Assembly (NCBI GenBank): GCA_019925795.1
Contig: CM034310.1
Span: forward strand, 20,542,764 to 20,606,763
Direction: 5' to 3'
DNA length: 64,000 nt
Source: Dendrobium chrysotoxum
Taxonomy: Eukaryota > Streptophyta > Magnoliopsida > Asparagales > Orchidaceae
The notes below the pieces were generated by a model. That model saw nothing but the letters and a program-made list of their open reading frames with translations, had not been told where the DNA came from and made no database searches. The translations under genes and the position numbers were made by a program. Below, in pieces: positions 9,983 to 19,553 of this stretch. Position 1 is the first letter of the stretch; each line of letters begins with the position of its first letter.

Positions 9983-10655
9983 ATCGTCCTGGACGATAGT
10001 TTCATCGTCCTGGACGATCTAGTTAAAATAGAAACCCTAATTAGGGCGACTAAGTTAAGAAGGACTGATTGAGCCGATCGTCCTGGACGATCTACGGATC
10101 GTATGGGACGATATTCCCAAATCAGAAATTCTCAGCCGCCAGATTAAGTTAGGCAAGTTTTATTTTAAGTATTTTGGTCTGATCGTCCCGGACGATACGT
10201 GTATCGTCCTGGACGATTCACTACAATCATGCCTAAATTAGTCTGGTAATTAAGGAAAGCAATTAATGTTTAATTGATACGATCACATCGTCCTGGATGA
10301 TCGCAGGATCGTCCCGGACGATCGTGATCGTCTTGTGCATTTCAGCTGTACATCCAGAACTATGTACAGGACGATTTGGGGCCTTTTTGAACTAATCGTA
10401 CCGGACGATTACCCTATCGTCCGGGACGTTCAAGTCATTTTTTGGTCGTCCAGCACAGATTTCTCTGGACGACCCGAACTGTCTTCTGGACGATTTCCTT
10501 CAATTTGAACTAATCGTCCCGGACGATCGCAGGATCGTACGGGACGATATGAACAACTTTTTCTACTGATCGTTCAGAAGAGCCAGATCGTCCAGGCTGA
10601 AACAGCTGAATTTGAACTGATCGTACAGGACGATCTACCGATCGTCCTAGACGAT
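9983..10655 (+). promoter_or_regulatory. U3 array of paired 15-bp palindromes
   Basis: Seven pairs of 15-bp palindromes resembling ATCGTCCYGGACGAT. The two palindromes of each pair are separated by 6 nt (CTACGG, CGCAGG, TACCCT and similar), so their centres are 21 bp apart. Pairs recur about every 100-120 bp, the later ones introduced by TTTGAACT. One larger inverted repeat has 10-bp arms GGTCGTCCAG and CTGGACGACC (about 10443-10473). The array sits just upstream of the TATA-like site, where enhancer elements would be. The binding factor is unknown; a dimeric or tetrameric DNA-binding protein is inference. Confidence 0.7.
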
Positions 10656-10924
10656 CTTGGCCGACAAGTTGAGATTTAGGGCAAATTTTAAGCCCTCCTT
10701 TAAAAGAACTTTTTCAAAGATTGGAAAAAATCTTTTGCTTCCTTCCTTCCCTGAGAAACCCTAGAGAGAGAGAGAGTTGGGAGAGAGAGAGAAGATCTTG
10801 TGAGGGGGAGTTAGTGAGGGATTCACTAAGGTTGCTCCAAGCACGGATCAGAGTCGTCTTCTCCGCTCGTCGTCTGTCGTCTAGTCGGTGTTCTTCGTGG
10901 GAGGATCGTTCGCAAGAAGATCCG

Positions 10925-11066
10925 GGTTCTCTGCCCGCTTCAGGAGGAAGCGAAAGGAGTTCGTGGGTTCTCTGCCCGCTTCAGGAGGAAGCGAAAGGAG
11001 TTCGTAGGTTCTCTGCCTGCTTCAGGAGGAAGCGAAAGGAGGTCGGGTTCTCTGCCTCACCGTGTG
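10925..11066 (+). repeat. Three 42-bp leader hairpin repeats in the 3' LTR
   Basis: Same units as at 2774-2960, with stems CGCTTC/GAAGCG or TGCTTC/GAAGCG around AGGAG, then TCACC/GGTGA around GTGT. One unit fewer than in the 5' LTR, which accounts for about 42 bp of length difference between the two LTRs. Confidence 0.85.
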
Positions 11067-11426
11067 GTGAAAAGGAGACTTTTGTACAGGCTTCTCCGCC
11101 TTGCTGTGGGAGCAAAAGGAGAGACACTTCTGTTTAGTGCAATACCCGGAGGGGAGGCTCCGGGGAGTGGACGTAGGTCAAGTTGACCGAACCACTATAA
11201 AATCTGGTTTGCTTTTCTGATTCAGTTTTGCACTTTACTTTTCAATATAAACTGCTTGGGTGAATATCGTTGGTTGATCTTTTCGTTATTGTTTACTTGT
11301 TTCCGCTGCTAAGTATCGAAAAGATTTTCATAGTTATCGTGAAATTTTTAAATAACCAATTCACCCCCCCTCTTGGTTAGCCTCGGGACTAGTTCACTAG
11401 GGCTTAACATCCCTTTCGAACTTTCA

Positions 11427-14060
11427 ATAAAATGTTGAAGTTTTCTCCTAATTTTGTACTACGGTTAACCGGAGAGTTGGCCTTTCGACTTTGACATATT
11501 TCTATTAGTTTGTTAATTTTAGAAAATACTAGACCTCAAATGGAGTTGAATGACACTAAGTTTGTTCAATTAGGAATTTTTGAGAATTAATTATGATTTT
11601 TCAAAGTTTGGTTAATTAATTAATTTTTTAAACTATTTAATTAAGGAGATTTTGATTATTTTGATCCAAAATCATTCTAAACTGCATGAAATCACTCCCA
11701 AAGGTCAGGGTTGACCTATGGGAATGTTTTTAGGAGTTTAAAATTTATTTGGAATTTGTAATAATTTTTAATTATTTTATTTAATTAATTATTGATTTTC
11801 ACTAAAACTTAAATTAAAAGTCATGTGTTGGGATTTTTTTTTTCCTAAATAGAGGATCAAATTATGGTCAGTTTGATATAATATTTATAAATTTTCGATT
11901 TAATTTTCATTTATTACAATTTTTAAAATTTTTTAGTACTTAAAAGGGCTAAATTTTAAATTGCTTATTTTTCTGACCTAATGACCTCCAAATCCAGTGA
12001 AATTTCGACATAAGGTGTACAATGTCACTATGTTTAATGTTATGAAGTTTCACTCCTAATTAGGTGTGTGTACAATTTTCTAAATTTTTTCAAGTTAACT
12101 AGTCATTGGCCTTAATTATTTTTCTTGGGTGTCACTAATGTTCAACTGGGTTTAAAACTTTGGTCACCTAACCCGGGGACATATGAAAGCACACTACAAC
12201 AATCAAATAACCTAATTCTACTAATTTACAGAGTTATGAATTTTCAGAGTTTTCGGTCTAAAATGGACCCATTACTTTGTAAATTCATCACATAGCAATC
12301 TCTTGAGCATCTGGTCCTATAAAAAAATTAGGGGATGCCTAAGATACTCGAAAATATTTCACCAAAAGTTGGGTCCTTTTTTACCACTGAATTGTGAGAA
12401 AATTATAAATTTTAGATTTTAAATAAACCCAAATAACTCACTATACAGTTATAAAAAACTTTAATTTTAATAAATACTGCATGAAAATATCTTTCCATTA
12501 AGACCAAAAATAGTTAATTTGGTGGAAAATTAGATTTTCTATGAATTTTGGAAGTTATGGGTAATTAAATTAACTTTTAAATTAGTTTTAGTCAAATCAG
12601 ACAGCTGGCACCGCCAAACTAATCATTGGTAATGATTAGCAAAGCGGCGGCGCGGTTTTGCATCCCCAGGACACACGTTGGGCTGTGGGAAGCCGACTTA
12701 ACCATGTCACATCGATGATCTAAAGGTCGAGATCAAAATGCATGGGACAGATGGCCTGGAAGCGACAACATCATCACTCTCGACCGTGGATCAACTAGCT
12801 TTCAAATCCCTCAAGCATCTGTAGTTTTTGCTGGGCGATGCGACCGATTGTGGACCGTCTGATCTGGCTAAAGGAAAGATCGGATGGTCCAGATCTGCCC
12901 AGGATCAACAGTTTAAAAAATGAACTGAAATTTTAAAAGCCAATAACTCTCAAAATACTCAACCAAATTCAACAAAATTTGAAAGATATGTTTATGGCAA
13001 TATAATCGTCCAACAGTTGACATTTTGAGGCTTCATGTGTTATAGATTTTCTGTAGTTTCACATCAAAGTTTAAGATAAAAGTTGAGATATCTTTCAATC
13101 CTGTTGATGGATTTAGGTGTTCTTGGGCTTATTCGAAAGGTATTTGAATCCTCTACAACTTCCTTTAAGGATCTAAGAGCTGTTGATGGCTAGTTTAGGA
13201 TCTGTTATAGTAAATATCCTTTCTCTCTCTTTCTTCTCAAATTTGTGTTCTCAAACTTGCAATAACTATTTGAATGGTTGGGAGGGCTTTCTTTATAGAT
13301 GGAGAAGCTGAATAATCATTGGAAGGGGTTGGGGTTTGCTGGAATTACAAAGTTTGGATGATATGAGGTAATTCCAAAACTTTGAGTAAGGCATGAGATT
13401 ATCCATTTTTGTTAAAGATTACTATCCCAATCAAGAGAGAGATAAGCCTTAGGGTGCTACTAAGTGTTCTTTGCAGCCACCCAAATGCATGGGGGTGTGG
13501 ATGTATTAGGAAAATTTGACTTGCCAAGGTGGCATAGCCACCTAAGCATGCAAGTTAACTTATTTGACCACTTTGACTAGTCAACTAAGCATGTTGACTG
13601 ATGAGGTGGCTTGGAGAGTAAGCTTTGAGTTGATTTGGGAGGAGTAAAGACCACTGAGTTGAAGCTTGCATATATATATATGAGAGCTTAAGTAGGTTTG
13701 ACCAAATCTAGTTGAATTGACTGGGTGATTTGGTTAAGCTAGCTAGGGTTTAATTCTAAAATAAATTTAGAAATGTTTGAACCATGATTGGGACATCCAT
13801 TGAAATGAATTTGAGAATTTGGTTGGCTTGATTTGGTCATATGGGTTGATTTGACCCATTTAACCTTTAAGGGGTTATTGGGTCAGCCTAGGTTGACCTG
13901 ATCAACCAGGTTGACTCAAAAGTTGGGAATATGCTTAACAGATTTAAAATGATGTGTTGAGTCTATTGGAAGTGGTCCCAAGGTCTAGAAAGGTTATTTA
14001 GGTCAAAATGTCCTATTCGACCGTTAAAGGGCATTTGGGTCAACCCTGGTTGACTTGGAT
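11427..14060 (+). repeat. Diverged dispersed repeat (insertion site of element A), no gene
   Basis: Non-coding and AT-rich. The part 11520-12200 resembles 30770-31640 in the same orientation: both share a GAGTTGAATGAC block, a run about lowering to TTTAATTAAGG, a CTCTAAACTCC-like block followed by GAAATCAC, and a GTGTCACTAA-like block. A short GC-rich segment (12600-12900) contains a strong inverted repeat at 12611-12648. From 13700 to 14060 several GGTTGAC-type motifs recur. I cannot assign a family; gypsy LTR or UTR sequence is a guess. Confidence 0.5.
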
Positions 14061-17000
14061 GTTGTATGATCAATAGTAATTGATCAATCAGAGCCGTTGG
14101 ATGTTGTATGAGATATGATGTGAGATTTATGAATATCGTACAAAATGATGTGGGATCATATAATATGATGTGAGAAATTTTGAATTTTTGTGTGATGATT
14201 AGGAAAACTTCATAAAAGAAAAGAGAAAAATAAAATCACATAACAAAACACTAACAATCACAAAGCAAATTATAGAAAAGCACACAAAGAAAAACATTTA
14301 TGTTTCCAATTTTCAAATCATCCTAATTCAAGCATGAATGTCTATAACAAGTAGTCTAGTCCTCAAGGTGCTAATGGTTTTAAAAGTAAGGGGTTTTGTA
14401 AAGATATATGCCAGTTGATTTTCAGTAGCTATATAATATAACTTTATATCCCCCTTGGTTACATAATCTCTAATAAAAAGGTGTCTAATATCTATGTGTT
14501 TATTCTGGGAGTGTTGGATTGGATTTTTTGAGATACAGATGGCAGCAATGTTATCACACATGATTGTAATAGTTCCTATATAGAGTCTAAGGTCAAAAAT
14601 TTATTATTTGAGCCATAAAATTTGAGCAACATAGCTTTCTATAGTTATATATTCTACTTTAGCGGTAGATAGGGCTACAGAGTTTTACTACTGGACTAGG
14701 AGACTAAAGATTATCCTATAAATTGACAGATTCCAGAGGTACTTCTCCTATCAACTCTATATCTTATAAAGTCTAAATCAGAATATCCTATGATCTTGAA
14801 AGAAGTACTATGTCTAAGATATCAGATTCCTAGGTTTTGGGTGCCTAAAAGATATATAAGAATTCTCTTAACAATACTCATATGGGATTCTTTGGGATCA
14901 GTCTAAAATCTAGCACAGAGATAAATACTAAACATGATATCTGGTCTACTAGTAGTCAAATTAAGAAGTGATCCAATTATCCCTATGTATTTCTTTTGGT
15001 TATTTGATTTTTCATTTAGATCCTTATCTAATTGAATGGTAGAGCTCATTGGAGTATTGATTGCCTTAGCATTATCCATCTCATATTTTTAAGGATATCT
15101 TTGATATATTTTTCTTGGTTGAGAAAAGTTTCATCAATCATTTGCTTTGCACTAAATTCAAGGAAACAGGTAAGCTCTCCCATCATGCTCATCTCAAGCT
15201 CCTCACTCATTATTTTTAAAAATTCATCACAAAGAGTCTTATTTATCGAACCAAATAGTTTATCATTAACATAAATCTAAATAATGAGTATATCTTCTCC
15301 TTCTTTATTTAGGAATAGGGTGGTGTCTACACTACCCTTAACAAAAGCTTTTATCTAAGAGGAATGTACTCAACCTTTCATACCATGCTCTAAATGCTTG
15401 CTTCAATCCATATAATGGATTCTTTAGTTTGAATACGTGATTGGGAAATTTAGAGTTCTCAAAACTCGGGGGTTGCACAACATATACATCTCCTTTAATC
15501 ACCACATTTAAGAAGGTACTCTTAAATTCCATCGGATACTGCATGAATCCTCTAAAGCAAGCAAAGGCTAATAGCACTCTAATGGCTTCTAATCTAGCTA
15601 CATGGGTAAAGGTCTCTTCAAAATCAATTCTTTCAACTTGATTGTACCCCTTGGCTACTAATCTAGCATTATTTCTAACTATTATGCCAGTCATTCATTT
15701 TATTCTTCAAAACTCATTTAATTTCTATGACTCTAGTCTATAGGTCTGCTAACCAACTCCCAAACATTATTTCTAATAAATTGATTCAATTCTTCTTCCA
15801 TGGCTTGGATCCAAAACTCATCAGATAAGGCTTGATCTATGTTTGAGGGTTCTATCATTGATGAAAGTAGAGTGGCTAACCTCCTTTTTAAGTCCATGCT
15901 TAGTTCCTACTCCTACTGATAGATCTCTCAGGATGAGCTCCTTAGAATTATTAGATAAATATCTCTAATCTCTAAGCAATGGATCTTCAGCCTCTACTCT
16001 ATTTTTTAGATTAATAGATTTTACTCCTTAGGTGACCTCAACCAGTTCTTCTTCTTCTAACCTAGGCTCAATAGATCTATCAAATTCATCAAATAATATA
16101 TGGGTTGTATCCTCTACCACTAAAAAACTCTATAGGATTTACCTACAGGTAAATATCTTAGGAAAAGTCCTTCATCAGATTTAGGATCAAAATTTTTAAT
16201 AGTGATTTTCTATTCTTTAGAATGAACACCTTACATCCAAAGATATAAAGGTGAGAGAGATTGGGTGTCCTTCCATTGAGTAACTCATAGGATATCTTAT
16301 TAAGTTTGGATCTTATATTAATCCTAATAAGAACATAGTAAGCAGTATTCACTACTTCTACCCAAAAAAAATTTGAGAAAGTGAATACTCAGCTAGCATG
16401 GCTCTAACAACTTCTACAAAGGTTCTATTTTTTCTTTCAGCAACCCCATTCTGTTGAGGAGTTCTAGGAGCTAAAAACTTGTGTGGTATACCTAACTCCT
16501 TACAAAAAGATTCAAACTTACCATTTTCAAAATTTCCACCATAATCACTATGGATAGTTAGAATTTCACAACCTAATTATTTTTTAATCCATGTGGAGCT
16601 AGAATGTCCTAAATTCCTCTAATGATTCTTTTTTATTCGATAAAAATCTTATCCAAGTAAATCTCAAGTAATCATATTTCATATGTTTTCCCACCTAAGC
16701 TGCCAGTGCTAACCAATCCAAATAGATCCATGTGAAGGATTTCTAAGTGTCTATAGGTGGTGATATCCTTGATTGAGTGAAAGGAAGTTTTGATTTGCTT
16801 TCCTAGTTGACAGGAATCATAAAGGTGGTCCTTAGAGAATTCTAGTTTGGGTATGCCTCTAACTTGGCCCTTTTGGGTTATTTTTCTAAGGGTTTTCATG
16901 CTTGCATGGCATAGTCTCCTATTCTATAGCTAGTATTCATTTGTAATTATTTTCAAGTAAAGAGAACTAGTAAATTTAATACAATTCAAATCAAGCATGT

Positions 17001-17134
17001 AAATATTATTAATTCACTTTCCTTTTAAAATAATATTACTATTTAAACTAAATACATAACTATCTGATAAGAATTTAATATGAAAACTTTGTTATATAAT
17101 TGACAATGTTAAGAAAGTTATGTTTCAGGCCATC
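14060..17134 (-). mobile_element. Element C, segment 1: old copia element (3' part)
   Basis: The 3' UTR and pol of a SIRE-like copia on the minus strand. The 3' end is lost near 14060, before any 3' LTR. The 5' end stops at 17134, in the protease/integrase region, exactly where element B begins. The missing gag appears at 26813-27568 and 36448-37181. Confidence 0.85.
14328..17134 (-). pseudogene. Element C pol remnant (integrase, RT, RNase H)
   Basis: Reads from 17134 down to a stop at 14328-14330. The first recognisable part corresponds to the protease-to-integrase linker (GLKHN). The integrase zinc region near 16800 reads YDSCQLGKQ where A has CDACQLGKQ, so one metal-binding cysteine is lost. 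A QQNG-type segment of the integrase core is visible near 16450. The RT motif at 15262-15273 reads YVND instead of YVDD, losing a catalytic aspartate. RNase H ends with KHIDIRHLFIRD and an IFTKPL-like tail. Many frameshifts and stops make this an inactive, old copy. Confidence 0.88.
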
Positions 17135-17476
17135 TGTTGCAACTTAGTTTTCAAAACTATGTTTTTATATATAATTGTTGCAACTTAGTTTTTAAAACAA
17201 TTCATACTATACGATGTAGGGTTCATACAAACGACGACTAGAGTATGAAATGAACTTTGTACACAAGCGTACCAGATGAATAAGTTCATTCTTGAACTAT
17301 TCATATAGTACGACGTCAGTTCGTATATATGACTGATAGAGTACGAAATCAATTTCGTACAGGATCGTACATGGATTTTTGAACTATTCATACATACGAA
17401 GTGTGATCGTACTGTACGATCCAAGTACATTCAACTTGAAATTTTTAGTTTTTTGGATAGTTTTTCTTGTCTTTAA

Positions 17477-17484
17477 TATATAAG
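17477..17484 (+). promoter_or_regulatory. TATA box in element B 5' LTR
   Basis: TATATAAG just after the last palindrome pair and before the leader hairpins; the 3' LTR keeps the same TATATAAG at 26720-26727. Its position at the U3/R border is as expected for an LTR promoter. Confidence 0.65.
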
Positions 17485-17721
17485 AGTCCTAAAAACTGAC
17501 ACTCAATAGATTTGACTGTGAATTTATTTTGAGAGTGAACATGGAGAGTATTTGGGAGAGTATTTTAAAATTAGAGAGTGAGAGATCTTGTAAGAGGGAT
17601 TTGTGAGGGGATTCATAAGGTTGCCCAACGGTGAGAATCTATTGCTTATTCTTTAAAGTTCTTCCCTACTTTCTTGAAGGCTCTTGAAAGAAGATTTTCA
17701 AAGAAGATCATGATACTTTGC

Positions 17722-17822
17722 CGTCACCAAGAGAGTGAGAAAGGACATCGGTACTCTATTATCACCAGGAGGGTGAGAAAGGATGTTCGTACTCTGCCAT
17801 CACCAGGAGGGTGAGAAAGACC
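17722..17822 (+). repeat. Leader hairpin repeats of element B
   Basis: Three units of about 40 bp. Two have perfect TCACC/GGTGA stems around AGGAG; the first has loop AAGAG with one mismatch. The flanking TACTCTGCC and GAGAAAGGA match the units in A. A later hairpin near 17866 pairs TTGTT with AGCAA around GTGGG. Confidence 0.75.
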
Positions 17823-18222
17823 GCACTGGGTTGGTGGAAGAGAGGTTTTGTAAGGGCTTCTCTGTCTTGTTGTGGGAGCAAAAGGAGTCACTTTTGATTT
17901 AGTGCAATACTTAAAGAAGGAGTCTTCAGAGAGTGGACGTAGGTCTTGTTGGACCGAACCACTATAAAATTTGGTGTCTTCTATTCTTTATTTTTCTTTA
18001 TCATATTTTTATTTTATACTTTTTATTTTCTATGGTTGAAAAATTATTTTGCTAAAATTATACCTAGTCAACTGCATGCTTTAGGATCATTAAATTTTAT
18101 AGAAACTGGTTTCATAAAAATCCCAAAAAAATTTTAAATTACCAATTCACCCCCCCCCCCCCCCCTCTTGGTTAGCCTTAGGACATTTCTACTAGGCTTA
18201 ACAACTTACACGAACTTTCAAG

Positions 18223-18234
18223 TGGTATCAGAGC
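18223..18234 (+). other. Primer-binding site (element B)
   Basis: TGGTATCAGAGC, intact, two bases after the LTR end, as in element A. Confidence 0.93.
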
Positions 18235-18277
18235 CTATTTTAAAAACTACGGATTAGATAACTTTTGAAAAAAAAAA

Positions 18278-19542
18278 ATGATCATGGCTACTTTTGGAAA
18301 TCGAAACACTCCTGAAGGATATTCGATCACAAGACCCCATTATTTGATAACATTCCTTTCGACTTTTGGAAAACTCGCATATCTACCTTTTTGCAATCAC
18401 TTGACTATTGCATGTGGATTTTAGTACAGGAATGTTACACTAGTCCTATTAGACTTGTTGATTGCATTAGGATGAAGCACCATTTACTAATTGGATAACA
18501 GAGGAAAAAGAACAAGCTCAGTTAAATGTAAAATGTTTAAACAATTTTTCTGTGCACTAAAGTTTGAGGACTACATGCATGTTTAAACTTGTAAATCTAG
18601 AAAAAGAAATATGGGATAGACTTTATATTATGTATAAAGGAACTAATGAGGTTAAATAATCCAGATTAAGCATTCTATTGTATGATTATAAACTTTTTTG
18701 CATGAAACTAAATGAATCAATCTCTGATATGTAAACATTTTTACTCATATAGTTACCTCATTGCATGCTTTAGGTAGAGAACTAATGAATTTGGAAGAAG
18801 TAAATAAAATCTTATGTTGTTTACCTACTGCTTATGATGCAAAGATAATCACCATTACGGAGTCAAAAGACTTAAATATATATTATATTGACAATCTGCT
18901 TGGATCACTAATTGCTTACGAGCAAGGAGTGACTCAAAGACAGATTGATACAGGTGACAAGCAAAAAGAAAAGAACATTGCGTTGAAAGCCAATGACTCA
19001 GAAAGTGATCAATCACAACTTGAGGATGAATAAGATATTGCACTCATGATGAGGCAATTCAAAAGTTTCCTAAGAAGAAAGAAATAGAGACGTCAGCAAT
19101 GGAAGAAGGGTAAGTTCCACAAGAATACTAAAATTTTAAATGACGTTATTGCTATGAATGCAAGAAGCCTGGACATATTAAGACGGATTGCCCAAATCTC
19201 AAAGTTAATCCTAACAAGGAGAAAGTAAAGGAGAAAACCGATGTTAGGAAGGGTAAGAAAGGACTACAGAGAGCTTTCTGGGCTGACTCAGCTTCAGACA
19301 ACTCAGAAACGGAAGCAGAAGGACATTATAACTCACGTAGACTAGTAATTCCTTTTCTTGGTGTAAAATGCTTTTTATATGGAATGTTAGGACATATTTC
19401 CCATACTTGCACTATTCAGAGTATAACACATTAATTATGGAAACCTAAGATGCATAAATCATAGCATATCAAACATACATCTGGTTTATCATTGCCAAGA
19501 GGTGAACCAAAATTTATTTAGGTTACCAAATCTAACATTTGA
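18278..19542 (+). pseudogene. Element B gag remnant lacking the coiled-coil segment
   Basis: Starts at ATG 18278 (an alternative at 18284). Its opening residues (NRNTPEGYSITRP) match the other gags. Numerous frameshifts and stops follow. The open piece 18761-19033 covers the conserved HALGREL to AYEQGV region. The first zinc knuckle is CYECKKPGHIKTDC (about 19150-19191). At 19320/19321 the acidic SETEAE segment jumps straight to the region before the second knuckle, a loss of about 0.6 kb against A. In the second knuckle one cysteine is tyrosine. The gag stop TGA at 19540-19542 is at the same place as in A. Confidence 0.88.
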
Positions 19543-19553
19543 TCATTTTATAG

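Larger units (their letters stand above)
2005..11426 (+). mobile_element. Element A: young SIRE-type Ty1/copia LTR retrotransposon
   Basis: A nearly complete copia element whose left end is hidden in the gap. The order is 5' LTR, tRNA-iMet primer-binding site, gag, protease, integrase, RT, RNase H, a 1.5-kb 3' UTR, polypurine tract and 3' LTR. The integrase-before-RT order and DSGCSRHM protease motif are Ty1/copia hallmarks. The long 3' UTR, large Gag and long LTRs (about 1.7 kb) suggest the SIRE/Maximus lineage. From about 2170 onward the two LTRs differ at only a handful of sites, mostly C/T transitions, so insertion is recent. The base after the 3' LTR begins ATAAA, a possible target duplication whose partner is in the gap. 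Coding is interrupted by several one-base indels and two nonsense codons. Confidence 0.93.
9732..11426 (+). repeat. Element A 3' LTR, complete (1695 bp)
   Basis: Begins TGTTGCAAATCTGG after the polypurine tract and ends CTTTCA. U3 holds the paired-palindrome array (9983-10655), followed by a TATA-like TTTAAAAG near 10699. The leader has three 42-bp hairpin units, and U5 has the C-run motif. The sequence beyond 11426 is unrelated to the LTR, so the right boundary is clear. Confidence 0.95.
17135..18220 (+). repeat. Element B 5' LTR with internal deletion
   Basis: Starts TGTTGCAACTTAG, ends CTTTCA before the primer-binding site. Against the 3' LTR it lacks about 650 bp (equivalent to about 25780-26430), which removes most of the U3 palindrome array. 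The first 40 bp are repeated in tandem, as also in the 3' LTR. U5 has a run of 16 C (18150-18165). Confidence 0.88.

Noticed and set aside
9983..10655. CRISPR-like array of palindromic repeats
   Set aside because: Spacers are only 6 nt, repeats vary, and the array is inside a plant LTR.
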